Below are positions 44,176-56,822 of a stretch of DNA of 64,000 nt, piece after piece; position 1 is the stretch's first letter, and each line of letters begins with the position of its first letter. The stretch is from Proteus vulgaris (GTDB lineage Bacteria; Pseudomonadota; Gammaproteobacteria; Enterobacterales; Enterobacteriaceae), in contig LR590468.1 of the NCBI GenBank assembly GCA_901472505.1, positions 248,001-312,000 of the forward strand, given 5' to 3'. Made by a program: the position numbers and the translations under genes. The notes below the pieces were generated by a model, which worked only from the letters and a program-made list of their open reading frames with translations, ran no database searches and was not told the DNA's origin.

Positions 44176-45213
44176 TTAATACTTTTCAAAGTTTTCTTGG
44201 ATCTTCGCAGGATCTTGAGTTTGTGTGAGTGATAATTGTAATAATACTCTCGCTTTTTGTGGGTTCAGGCGTTCTGATGCCACAAAACCGTATTTCGCAT
44301 CATCAACTTCGCCATTTTGTGTCGTAAAACCTACTGGAACACGACTTGCACGAACTACGACAACACCTTTTTTAGCGCCATCGGCTAAAGTATCAAAAAT
44401 ATCAGTATATAAATTACCGTTACCCACACCTGCGCTCACAATGCCTTTGTAGTCATTATCAATAAAGGCTTTAGCCGGTAAATCTGATGCATTTGAGTAG
44501 TTATATACGATACCAACCTTAGGTAATTCAGTCAGTTTACTTACATCAAAGATTGGCTTATCGGCACGAGGTAATGCGGCTGTATAAAAATGAACTTTTC
44601 CGTTGTGTACATAGCCTTGAGCCCCTGCATTAATAGGTTGGAATGCTTGTACTTCCGTTGTATTCATTTTCACAACATCTTTACCACTGATAACCGAATT
44701 ATTCATAGTGACCAACACACCACGATTTTCAGACGCTTTATCACTGGCAATCACAACCGCATTAAAAAGATTCAAAGGACCTTCAGCGCCTAATGCCGTT
44801 GCAGGACGCATTGCACCAACCATAACAACCGGTTTTTTACAGGCTGTTGTTAAATCCAGAAAGTAAGCCGTCTCTTCCATGGTATCCGTACCATGAGTAA
44901 TCACAAACCCGTCTGTTTTATCACAATCTGCATTAATTTTATTAGCCAGCTTTAGCCATACTTGGTCATTCATATCTTGAGAACCAATGTTAACGACTTG
45001 CTCACCTTTTAAATTGGCCACTTTCTTAGCCTCAGGTACGGCATTAATCAGCGTATCAATACCTAATTTACCCGCTGTATAACTTGATGTTGTTGCTGAA
45101 TCGCCACCACCGGCAATAGTGCCCCCGGTTGCTAAAATGGTCACATTAGGTAAGGCGAAAACAGAACCACTGACTACAGCTAATAAACTGGCAAGCAATG
45201 TTTTTTTCATCAT
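44176..45213 (-). CDS. ansB: L-asparaginase type II, periplasmic
   Basis: Periplasmic tetrameric enzyme that hydrolyses asparagine (and weakly glutamine). The signal peptide MMKKTLLASLLAVVSGSVFA precedes the mature LPNVTILATGGTIAGGG, which holds the first catalytic Thr. The second Thr-Lys-Asp centre is in VITHGTDTMEETAYFLDLT and VVMVGAMRP. Length 345 is typical. The start is MMKK or the second Met. In E. coli ansB is induced anaerobically by FNR and CRP; I did not find a clean site here. Confidence 0.95.
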   Translation of the reverse strand: MMKKTLLASLLAVVSGSVFALPNVTILATGGTIAGGGDSATTSSYTAGKLGIDTLINAVPEAKKVANLKGEQVVNIGSQDMNDQVWLKLANKINADCDKTDGFVITHGTDTMEETAYFLDLTTACKKPVVMVGAMRPATALGAEGPLNLFNAVVIASDKASENRGVLVTMNNSVISGKDVVKMNTTEVQAFQPINAGAQGYVHNGKVHFYTAALPRADKPIFDVSKLTELPKVGIVYNYSNASDLPAKAFIDNDYKGIVSAGVGNGNLYTDIFDTLADGAKKGVVVVRASRVPVGFTTQNGEVDDAKYGFVASERLNPQKARVLLQLSLTQTQDPAKIQENFEKY

Positions 45214-45441
45214 CGAACTGATCCCTTATGAGTTTATAAATAAATCCAATTATGATGATTTGTTCTCATTAATTCCGTGATTAATCAAACGTATTTATTA
45301 AAAAAACTCATATATTAAATAATTAATTAGTAATGAATATGGTTAGTCTGTTCTAAATGAGAGAAATTATTAGTGCTTAACAGGGGATTTCAGTATCATG
45401 TTCCCCTAACTATCACCCGCAAAATATTAATGAAACCTGCC

Positions 45442-47200
45442 ATGTCACAAACATTCATTCCTGGCAAAGATGCCGCACTGGAAGATTCTATCGCTAACTT
45501 TCAGAAAAAATTAACCGACTTAGGCTTTAACATTGGAAGAAGCTTCATGGTTAAACCCCGTTCCTAATGTCTGGTCTGTTCATATTCGCGATAAAGATTG
45601 CCCTTTATGTTTTACTAATGGTAAAGGTGCTAGTAAAAAAGCGGCTTTAGCCTCTGCACTGGGCGAATATTTTGAACGTCTTTCAACAAACTATTTCTTT
45701 TCTGATTTCTGGCTAGGTGCTGATATTGCAGAAGGTGAGTTTGTTCACTATCCAAATGAAAAATGGTTCCCACTTACAGATGACGATTCAGTACCAGAAG
45801 GCTTACTAGATAGTCGTTTACGTGAGTTTTACGATCCTGAAGGTGAATTATGTGGTAGCGAATTAGTCGATCTACAATCGAGTAACCATGATCGTGGAAT
45901 TTGTGCCCTACCATTTATACGTCAATCTGATGAAAAACCTGTTTTTATTCCTGTAAATATTATCGCTAACTTGTATGCCTCTAACGGTATGTCAGCGGGT
46001 AATACAAAAAATGAAGCTCGAGTCCAAGGACTTTCAGAAGTTTTTGAGCGCTATGTAAAAAACCGCATTATCACCGAAAGAATCAGCTTACCTGAAATTC
46101 CTAATGAAGTTTTAGCTCGCTACCCTGCAGTTATTGAGGCGATTGAAACATTAGAACAAGAAGGTTTCCCAATCTTTAGTTTTGATGCCTCTTTAGGGGG
46201 GCAATTCCCTGTTATTTGTGTCGTGTTATTTAACCCACAAAATGGAACTTGCTTCGCTTCTTTTGGCGCTCATCCTGATTTCGGTGTGGCTTTAGAGCGT
46301 ACCGTCACTGAGTTATTACAAGGCCGTAGCCTTAAAGATCTTGATGTTTTCAACCCACCAAGCTTTGATGATGAAGAAGTGGGTGATCACACCAACCTTG
46401 AAACACACTTTATTGATTCAAGTGGTTTAATTAGTTGGGATCTATTTAAAAAAGAGGCCGATTATGCTTTCACAGATTGGGATTTCAGTGGGACAACCGA
46501 AGAAGAATTTCATACCTTAATGGCGCTGTGCCAACAATGTGATGCTGAAGTCTATATTATGGATTACTCACACTTAGGCGTTTATGCGTGTCGTATTTTA
46601 GTACCTGGTTTATCGGATATTTACCCTGCAGAAGATCTACAATTAGCCAATAACATTATGGGTGTACATTGGCGCGATACTATTCTTTCATTACCAACAA
46701 GCGAAGGCACAAAAGAAGAATATTTATCACTTATCAGTCAATTTGATGAAGATGGTTTAGACGACTTTACTCGTATCAGAGAAATGATTGGTATTGCACC
46801 GGGTAAAGATAATGGTTGGAGCCATCTACGTGTCGGTGAATTAAAATCCATGCTTGCACTTGCGGGGGGCGATCTTGACCAAGCGCTTGTTTGGGTTGAA
46901 TGGACTCAAGATTTCAACGCTTCTTTATTTACGTCAGAACGCCAAAATTATTATCGTTGCTTGCACAATCTCTTATTATTACAACAAGAGACTGAACGTG
47001 AACCCGCACAATACATGTATGCATTCTCTCGTATGTATGGAGAAGAAACATTACAAGCAGCCTTAAACGCAATGCAAGGTAAACAAGCATTTTATGGTTT
47101 ACAGCCTATTGATGCCGATTTAACAAATTTACCTATTCATCAGTCACTACTTGCTGCTTATGAAAAATTGCAAAAAGCAAAACGTCAATCGAACAAATAA
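45442..47200 (+). CDS. ycaO: YcaO-domain protein, one frameshift
   Basis: Founding family of ATP-dependent YcaO cyclodehydratases; in E. coli YcaO is linked to RimO-dependent beta-methylthiolation of ribosomal protein S12. The start MSQTFIPGKDAALEDSIANFQKKLTDLGFNI is E. coli-like. The frame is lost at a doubled G (45535-45536) and regained with EEASWLNPVPNVWSVHIRDKDCPLCFTNGKGASKKAALASALGEYFERL. NEARVQGLSEVFERYVKNRI, ALERTVTELLQGRSL and the tetratricopeptide-like C-terminal region follow. The single indel is probably a sequencing error. Located upstream of focA-pfl, as in E. coli. Confidence 0.92.
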
Positions 47201-47872
47201 GCCTATTTTATTTAAGATGATTTATTAAATAAACACTCAATTTAACTGAATAATAAGCGCGTATTTGAATTAAAACACTCTATTGAAAAGTAGAGTGTTT
47301 TATTTTGCTAAAAATAAATTTTTGACAAATATGTCAACATGACAAATATGTCACCTGACAAAATTGCCAAAATATGGCAAAAGTGACGAATTATGACATT
47401 TAATATGACGCTACAAATAAATATTGAATTTTTCAACCAAGAATATTACTTAAATATGGTTTAAATTGCTATTTGTTTAACCAGATCTCAAAAAAATAAA
47501 AACCTTATTTTTATAATGGTTATATGTCTGGAGTAATCAATAATGATTAACCACAAATAAAGTAATGTTTATATTTATGGCAAAAGTAAATAAGGCGTTA
47601 AATTTGATTTTTAATTCTTAACATACGAGGTCTAAATAATACTTTATCTTTACTTTTTACTTTATTTATCCAGCTAGTCTAAAATTTTTTGATAATTTTT
47701 AAAAAATTTTTTTATTTTATTAATCAAATAGTTATAGCATAAACAACGGGTTTTTACGCACTAAAAACGGGTTTCTAATGAGCGACCATGATCCATATCA
47801 ATTTTAGAAGTAAGCCCCTTTGCTACTATTATTGCGTGCTATAATTATTCCAACATATAAGAGAGTGTTAGT
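47201..47872. other. long ycaO-focA intergenic regulatory region
   Basis: 672 bases without an ORF, preceding the formate-metabolism operon. In E. coli the corresponding region holds several focA-pfl promoters and FNR, ArcA and IHF sites. Here the left part contains tandem palindromes (47323-47379). The right part is A/T-rich, with a long A/T run at about 47695-47725. I could not place a good FNR box. Confidence 0.65.
47323..47379. promoter_or_regulatory. tandem palindrome array, candidate operator
   Basis: Two identical palindromes TGACAAATATGTCA (47323-47336 and 47340-47353) start 17 bases apart. A third, TGACAAAATTGCCA (47356-47369), is one half-site change away. It overlaps the fourth, TGCCAAAATATGGCA (47365-47379). 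Two looser TGAC copies follow up to 47398. Such spacing suggests a cooperatively bound dimeric regulator. I do not recognise the regulator. Confidence 0.55.
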
Positions 47873-48727
47873 ATGAAAGCTGACAGCCCTTTTAATTTAT
47901 TATCACCTGCTGATATGGCAAAATTTGCCGATGATGCATGTTGTTATAAAGCAAATAAACATATTCCAACGACTTACTTATCTGCATTTACTGCGGGAAT
48001 GTTTATATCAATTGCTTTTGTTTTTTATATTACTGCTACTACAGGCACCGCATCTGTTCCATTTGGGCTGGCTAAATTAGTTGGCGGGATCTGCTTCTCT
48101 CTGGGGTTAATGCTCGTTGTCGTTTGTGGCGCGGACTTATTCACCTCAACTGTTCTGACTATTATTCCTAAAGCAACTGGACGTATATCTTGGGGCAAAA
48201 TGTTTGCTAACTGGATAAATGTCTATCTTGGTAACTTCGTTGGCGCACTCTTTTTTGTCGCATTAATGTGGTTTGCGGGCCAACATATGGCTGCAAATGG
48301 GCTTTGGGGGCTAAATGTTTTACAAACAGCACAACATAAAGTTGAACACACTTTTATTGAAGCCGTCTGTTTAGGTATTTTAGCTAACTTAATGGTTTGT
48401 CTTGCAGTATGGATGAGCTATGCAGGTCGTACACTTATTGATAAGCTTTTTGCACTGATATTACCTATCGGTATGTTCGTTGCTAGCGGTTTTGAGCACA
48501 GTATCGCTAACATGTTTCTTATTCCATTAGGTATTGTTATTAAGAATTTTGCACCCACAGAATTCTGGACTAAAGTAGGTGCATCACCCGAACAATTTTC
48601 AAATTTAACGGTATCAAATTTCCTCTCTGACAATTTATTACCAGTCACTATCGGTAACATTATTGGCGGAGCAGTCCTAGTCGGTCTGGTATACTGGTTA
48701 ATGCATCTGCGCGGTGACAAACATTAA
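47873..48727 (+). CDS. focA: formate channel FocA
   Basis: Pentameric inner-membrane formate/nitrite-family channel that exports and re-imports formate during fermentation. 284 residues with about six membrane segments. The N-terminal cytoplasmic helix MKADSPFNLLSPADMAKFADDACCYKANK interacts with PflB in E. coli. The conserved pore His is in FVASGFEHSIANMF. It lies 54 bases upstream of pflB, as in E. coli focA-pflB operons. Confidence 0.96.
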   Translation: MKADSPFNLLSPADMAKFADDACCYKANKHIPTTYLSAFTAGMFISIAFVFYITATTGTASVPFGLAKLVGGICFSLGLMLVVVCGADLFTSTVLTIIPKATGRISWGKMFANWINVYLGNFVGALFFVALMWFAGQHMAANGLWGLNVLQTAQHKVEHTFIEAVCLGILANLMVCLAVWMSYAGRTLIDKLFALILPIGMFVASGFEHSIANMFLIPLGIVIKNFAPTEFWTKVGASPEQFSNLTVSNFLSDNLLPVTIGNIIGGAVLVGLVYWLMHLRGDKH

Positions 48728-48781
48728 TCCGTGCAGGTATGACTGATTTCTTAAGTTCCATTGTAAAAAGGTAGAAGTATC

Positions 48782-51064
<2,283 letters not shown>

Positions 51065-51120
51065 TAAAGATAACTATATGCATTTATTTACTGAGAAAGT
51101 AGATAAAATCGCTTAGAATA

Positions 51121-51146
51121 AAGGCCCCTACTTGGGGCCTTTTTAT
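51121..51146 (+). terminator. terminator between pflB and pflA
   Basis: The stem AAGGCCCC / GGGGCCTT with a five-base loop is followed by TTTTT. It would reduce pflA expression relative to pflB. Confidence 0.87.
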
Positions 51147-51172
51147 CTAGACAGTTTTGGAGTAACCCTGTT

Positions 51173-51913
51173 ATGTCCGTACTTGGTCGTATCCACTCAT
51201 TTGAATCCTGCGGTACTGTTGATGGTCCCGGAATACGTTTCATTGTTTTCTTTCAAGGATGCTTAATGAGATGCCTCTATTGTCACAACCGTGACACATG
51301 GGATACTCATGGTGGGCAAATCGTCACAGTTGATGAATTAATGAAAGAGGCGGTTACCTATCGTCATTTTATGAATGCTTCTGGTGGCGGTGTTACTGCT
51401 TCTGGCGGCGAAGCGATTTTGCAAGCAGAGTTTGTGCGCGATTGGTTCCGCGCATGTCAAAAAGAAAATATCCATACTTGCTTAGATACTAATGGCTTTG
51501 TTCGTCGTTATGATCCGGTTATTGATGAATTAATGGATGCCACTGACTTGGTGATGCTCGATCTAAAACAAGTCAATGATGAAATTCACCAAAAATTAGT
51601 AGGTGTATCAAACCAGCGTACACTTGAGTTTGCGCGTTATTTAGCAAAACGAGGCCAAAAAACATGGGTTCGTTATGTGGTTGTACCGGGTTGGTCTGAT
51701 GATGATGATTCTGCTCATCGTTTAGGCGAATTTATTAAAGATATGAAAAATATTGAAAAAGTAGAACTACTGCCTTACCACGAACTCGGCAAACATAAAT
51801 GGGTAGCTTTAGGCGAAGAATACAAATTAGATGGTATTCATCCACCGTCAAAAGAGACGATGGAAAATGTAAAATCTATTCTTGAGTCTTACGGCCATAA
51901 AGTCATGTATTAA
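51173..51913 (+). CDS. pflA: pyruvate formate-lyase activating enzyme
   Basis: Radical-SAM enzyme that installs the glycyl radical on PflB. The 4Fe-4S motif is [12 protein letters not shown], preceded by [29 protein letters not shown] and later [11 protein letters not shown] and YHELGKHKW are conserved. 246 residues. It lies 108 bases after pflB, with a terminator between, so it is likely read by partial read-through or its own promoter. Confidence 0.97.
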   Translation: MSVLGRIHSFESCGTVDGPGIRFIVFFQGCLMRCLYCHNRDTWDTHGGQIVTVDELMKEAVTYRHFMNASGGGVTASGGEAILQAEFVRDWFRACQKENIHTCLDTNGFVRRYDPVIDELMDATDLVMLDLKQVNDEIHQKLVGVSNQRTLEFARYLAKRGQKTWVRYVVVPGWSDDDDSAHRLGEFIKDMKNIEKVELLPYHELGKHKWVALGEEYKLDGIHPPSKETMENVKSILESYGHKVMY

Positions 51914-51939
51914 GTTTTTCTACTTAGTGTTAATTTAGG

Positions 51940-51968
51940 AAGCAGCGCATTAAAACGCTGCTTTTTTG
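51940..51968 (+). terminator. terminator of pflA
   Basis: The stem AAGCAGCG / CGCTGCTT is followed by six T residues. Confidence 0.88.
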
Positions 51969-52285
51969 TTAATCAAACCTAAATATCATTGATATTAAAA
52001 GAGTTGCTTTGTTGTCTTCTTTTTCACCTTTTCTATTTTTCTTTAGGTTATTTTTAGAATAACGGTCTTAAACGTAATATCCCTTCTATTAAATCTATCA
52101 TCTTTATTTCATACTTCTTATGCAAAGATTAAATAAACAATTAAATGACTAGCAAATAAAAGTAGGCTTTATAAGATTATCCCTAACCTATATTAGGTTT
52201 AATACAGTTGATTAATAACAAAACAAAAAGATATTATAGAGGGCTTATATTTATAAACAAAAATATTGGGATTAAGGTACAGGAA
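51969..52285. other. intergenic region before the unnamed membrane-protein gene
   Basis: Just over 300 bases, AT-rich. It contains the perfect palindrome AACCTA-TAT-TAGGTT (52185-52199), about 90 bases before the chosen start; it may be an operator or just an AT-rich coincidence. Confidence 0.4.
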
Positions 52286-53176
52286 ATGGAACAAGATAAC
52301 AATTCATCGCAAACTCAGCCACAAGAGGTCTTTACACCTATTCCTCAAGCACGAGGTGCCTCTGGCGGGGTGCGTTGGTTAGGGCTAGGATGGGATTTAA
52401 TAAAAGAACGTTTTTGGATGTGGATAGGCGTTATTATTATCTACTTTATTGTAAGTCTTATTATATCAACCATTCTTGGATTTATTCCGCTAATTGGCCC
52501 GATCATCTCACCTTTTGTTACTACTGTATTAGCCGCAGGTGTCGTAGCAATTGCTCATCAGCAGTATGAAACCCAGCGAATTGATGTTGATACCTTATTT
52601 GTAGGTTTCTATAACAAACGTTACCTTAGTTTAATGGGAGCGTATGGCATCAGTTTTCTCATTTTATTAGCGGGCATCATTCTTGCCATTCTCGTCAGCA
52701 GTGCTGCTATGATGGATATTTTTTATGCTATCAATAGCGATTACCCCGAAGAGATTATTGCTGAAATGATGATGATGGATAACTCATCCGGATTTATATT
52801 GTTTTTTATTATTATCGCTATTTTTGGTGCGTTGAGTACAGCAGCTTATTGGTTTGTTCCTGCGCTTGTATTAGTCAATGGTTATAAAGCATTCCCTGCG
52901 GTTAAAGCGAGTCTTTCCGCGGTAAAAATAAATTTATCTGGCGGTTTTTTCTTCTTTCTTTTACTGTTCTTTATTATCGCTATTAGTGTTATTCCATTTG
53001 GTTTAGGGTTACTGATTACCATCCCTCTTTCTTATACGGCAATGTATGGTTCTTATCGTGATGTGTTTTATCACCATAATATAGGAAATCAAGGAAATAA
53101 CGGTGGTATCAATGGAAATGGTACAATATCCCTAAATAAAACCGCTGAATCCAATATTGGGAAATTAGTAAGTTAA
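52286..53176 (+). CDS. unnamed membrane protein, BPSS1780/YciC-like
   Basis: 296-residue protein with a polar N-terminus (MEQDNNSSQTQPQEVFTPIP), then five to six hydrophobic segments (for example WMWIGVIIIYFIVSLIISTILGF, FLILLAGIILAILV, GFILFFIIIAIFGAL, FFFFLLLFFIIAISV), and a Gly/Asn-rich C-terminal tail. The repeated pattern of hydrophobic pairs and FxAVKASLxAVKxN resembles BPSS1780-type or YciC-type inner-membrane proteins of unknown function. The frame is open 26 codons upstream (to 52208), but ATG 52286 has AAGG eight bases before it and begins the polar domain cleanly. Function unknown; family resemblance is recalled, not searched. Confidence 0.7.
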   Translation: MEQDNNSSQTQPQEVFTPIPQARGASGGVRWLGLGWDLIKERFWMWIGVIIIYFIVSLIISTILGFIPLIGPIISPFVTTVLAAGVVAIAHQQYETQRIDVDTLFVGFYNKRYLSLMGAYGISFLILLAGIILAILVSSAAMMDIFYAINSDYPEEIIAEMMMMDNSSGFILFFIIIAIFGALSTAAYWFVPALVLVNGYKAFPAVKASLSAVKINLSGGFFFFLLLFFIIAISVIPFGLGLLITIPLSYTAMYGSYRDVFYHHNIGNQGNNGGINGNGTISLNKTAESNIGKLVS

Positions 53177-53207
53177 TCTTTAATTAATACAAAATAAATA
53201 ATCATCA

Positions 53208-53247
53208 ACCCCCTAATATTTGATCAATCAACATTAGGGGGTTTTTA
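53208..53247 (+). terminator. terminator of the unnamed membrane-protein gene
   Basis: A ten-base stem ACCCCCTAAT / ATTAGGGGGT is followed by TTTT. Confidence 0.83.
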
Positions 53248-53582
53248 TATCAATAATATCTTAATATTGAAACTAAAAAAATTTCAATAGTAGGCAATCT
53301 GATACTCTCAAGATATGCTTATTGACTTCCTATTATGGGCGTATTTTTATTTGATAATAAATTAATTTATTATCAACTTCTTCAAAGTTAATCTCATATT
53401 CATTTTTCCACAAAAAAACTCTCTGATTTATCTTGAATATGAGGTGGCGCTAAATCATGTTTATTTATGTATCTGCTATTATGCTATAGAAAAAACAGCA
53501 ATAATAAAATAGTGATCGTAATGTAATACGATCACATCAAATAGTTAATAAAATAACTTACTGCTAGCTTTACACTTTTTCT
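53248..53582. other. intergenic region downstream of allD
   Basis: About 330 bases between convergent genes with no ORF. It holds a hairpin at 53512-53535 and part of another at 53562-53592. Confidence 0.5.
53512..53535 (-). terminator. candidate terminator of allD
   Basis: The perfect 9-base stem GTGATCGTA / TACGATCAC has a six-base loop and is followed on the minus strand by TATTTTATTATT. A second inverted repeat, TGCTAGCT / AGCTAGCA at 53562-53592, spans the allD stop codon but lacks a T run. Confidence 0.55.
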
Positions 53583-54632
53583 TCAGCTAGCAAAGGGATT
53601 TTTATTATCATAAGATTTATTATAAATTGCGTCAGACATTAAATAGTCATAAATATCATCAACAATCTCAATGCCTTCACTTTCACTTCTCTGTTCTTCT
53701 ATTTGGCTATTTTCACCAGGATAAAGGACTTTTTCGACATTAGGCGCTGGCTTAATCGCATTTAACTCCTTCATCACTTGTGAGATATGCTCTCTAAATA
53801 AAATGGTATCAGTGAAAAAAGCGGGATTAATGACAATATGTAATTGGCCTAACTCTCGTCCTTGCGTTAAATCGTGATACATCGAGCTGACATGTTTACC
53901 AAAAGGAAGCCCAAGCAAAATACCTGACAACACATCGACCATCATCATCAAGCCATAACCTTTCGGGCCAGCAATAGGCAATAAGCCTTTTACCGCAAAA
54001 GGATCTGTCGTAGGTTTACCGCTTTCATCTACCGCCCAAGTATCAGGAATATCAACACCGCGTGAACGTGCATCAAGTACTTTTCCCCACGCCTGTACCG
54101 TTGTCGCCATATCGAATGTTATATGTTTATCCCCTACGCCTGGGGCTGAAAACGCGATAGGATTAGTGCCGTAATACACTTCAGAACCACCAAAAGGAAC
54201 AACCATGGGATCAGATTGGCAAAGTGAGATCCCAATCATCCCTGCTTGAGATGCTTGCTCAACAAAATAAGAAAGTGCACCACTATGGCCTATTCGCCTG
54301 ACTCCCACAACAGCAACACCCTTATCTTGTGCCATTTTGATAGCACGCTCCATTGCATCTTTAGCTGCAACATGCCCAGCACCATTATCACCGTCAAATA
54401 CAGCGCTACAAGGCCCTGTTTCAGTATAAGTAAAGTTAGGTGCAGTATTTGTGCCACCTTTGCTAATGCGCTCTGCATAATACTCTACTCGCACAGCACC
54501 ATGAGAGTGAATACCTTTGGCATCAGCATGAACTAAGACATCAGCCACCGTATCTGCATGTACTTCATTTAGCCCTGCATGATGTAATTTGTTTTTAATT
54601 AATTGATGTAACTGTTGTTTAGAAACTATCAT
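53583..54632 (-). CDS. allD: ureidoglycolate dehydrogenase (NAD+)
   Basis: NAD-dependent oxidoreductase of the malate/L-lactate dehydrogenase (LDH2) family, which oxidises ureidoglycolate to oxalurate in allantoin use. 349 residues, identical in length to E. coli AllD and very close in sequence. ADAKGIHSHGAVRVEYYAERISKGGTN, QSDPMVVPFGGSEVYYGTNP and FDMATTVQAWGKVLDARSRG are shared, as is the tail EGIEIVDDIYDYLMSDAIYN. In E. coli it lies in an allantoin gene cluster; no such neighbours are present in this window. It may have a different substrate or act with genes elsewhere. Confidence 0.87.
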   Translation of the reverse strand: MIVSKQQLHQLIKNKLHHAGLNEVHADTVADVLVHADAKGIHSHGAVRVEYYAERISKGGTNTAPNFTYTETGPCSAVFDGDNGAGHVAAKDAMERAIKMAQDKGVAVVGVRRIGHSGALSYFVEQASQAGMIGISLCQSDPMVVPFGGSEVYYGTNPIAFSAPGVGDKHITFDMATTVQAWGKVLDARSRGVDIPDTWAVDESGKPTTDPFAVKGLLPIAGPKGYGLMMMVDVLSGILLGLPFGKHVSSMYHDLTQGRELGQLHIVINPAFFTDTILFREHISQVMKELNAIKPAPNVEKVLYPGENSQIEEQRSESEGIEIVDDIYDYLMSDAIYNKSYDNKNPFAS

Positions 54633-54946
54633 AGAATATGCTCTTTTGTAGGGTTCTATTTAAATAGAAACGTCATAAATAATCGAGGTTAATTCGAGCG
54701 ATAGGTCTAATCTAACAGCATAAATAGGATCTGCCGTGATCAATTTAACCAATAGCGGATTGCATTATATTTTTATTTAATCTTACTCTATTTAGTAAGA
54801 ATTTTTTAATAATCATCTATTTTTTCTCCACTTCATAACTGTATTTAGATAATATTAAAAATTATAAATTTTCATACATTCCTTTTGATCATTTAAATCT
54901 ATTTCGGTAGTCTGTGGTAACAATTAAAATTTGTGTAATAAATAAA
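54633..54946. other. intergenic region between allD and the small orphan ORF
   Basis: About 310 AT-rich bases. Probable allD promoter lies at the left end; no clear elements seen. Confidence 0.4.
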
Positions 54947-55213
54947 ATGATAAATAAAGAAATATTAAAGAACTTAAAGTATTTTGAAAAAAAACCATTA
55001 ATTCATCATATTAATTATTCTCTAACTGAAGATGCTGAAAAAAACATATTAAATGGTTGGTTACCTGCATGCATGGAAGAGAAATGGCTTTCTTATAGTA
55101 TAGAAAACTGTGTCTATATTCACCGCAGTTGGAGTGGACATTTGATGTATAAATTTACTATTCATAATAAAACTATTGATTATATAGAAATTGCAATGGA
55201 CGATTTTTGTTAA
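54947..55213 (+). CDS. unrecognised small protein (88 aa)
   Basis: Soluble, cytoplasmic-type sequence with no signal or membrane segment. It is rich in Ile, Asn and Lys. A central WLSYSIENCVYIHRSWSGHLMYKFTI stretch has an HRSWSG motif I recall from small uncharacterised proteins, but I cannot name the family. Start ATG 54947 (MINKEILKNLKYF) is chosen; a GTG at 54914 would add 11 residues. Neither has a good ribosome-binding site. It lies alone between allD and serS, where E. coli has other genes. It may be real or decaying; codon pattern and length favour real. Confidence 0.55.
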   Translation: MINKEILKNLKYFEKKPLIHHINYSLTEDAEKNILNGWLPACMEEKWLSYSIENCVYIHRSWSGHLMYKFTIHNKTIDYIEIAMDDFC

Positions 55214-55354
55214 TATGGAAAATGAAAGAAAAATAGAGATCTTTTTCTCTCTATTGCCCTATTTATCTGAACCTCATTGAAGTATTGCGTATTAAATAAG
55301 TCATTAACGATATAACTTCTGATCTTTTGATCCCTTTCTATAATACTATGAAAA

Positions 55355-55381
55355 CAAAAACCCCCTGCCTAAGCAGAGGGT
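55355..55381 (-). terminator. terminator of serS
   Basis: The minus-strand stem CCCTCTGC / GCAGGGGG with a TTAG loop is followed by TTTTTGTTTT. Confidence 0.85.
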
Positions 55382-55414
55382 TAAATTATAAATATTCAAT
55401 TAATTAGATAATAA

Positions 55415-56728
<1,314 letters not shown>

Positions 56729-56822
56729 TTAATAAAAACCTTCTCTCCTATCTTATAAAAAAGATATCTGAGACAAGGCATAGTTAAGAAATTAATGATA
56801 ATTTAATAACCTTACCGCATCT

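Noticed and set aside
45285..45300. Possible FNR/CRP site before ansB (TTTGATTAATCACG)
   Set aside because: Half-site spacing is wrong for both regulators.
47685..47705. Possible FNR site before focA (TTGAT with weak right half)
   Set aside because: Only the left half-site matches; the right half is just part of an A/T run.
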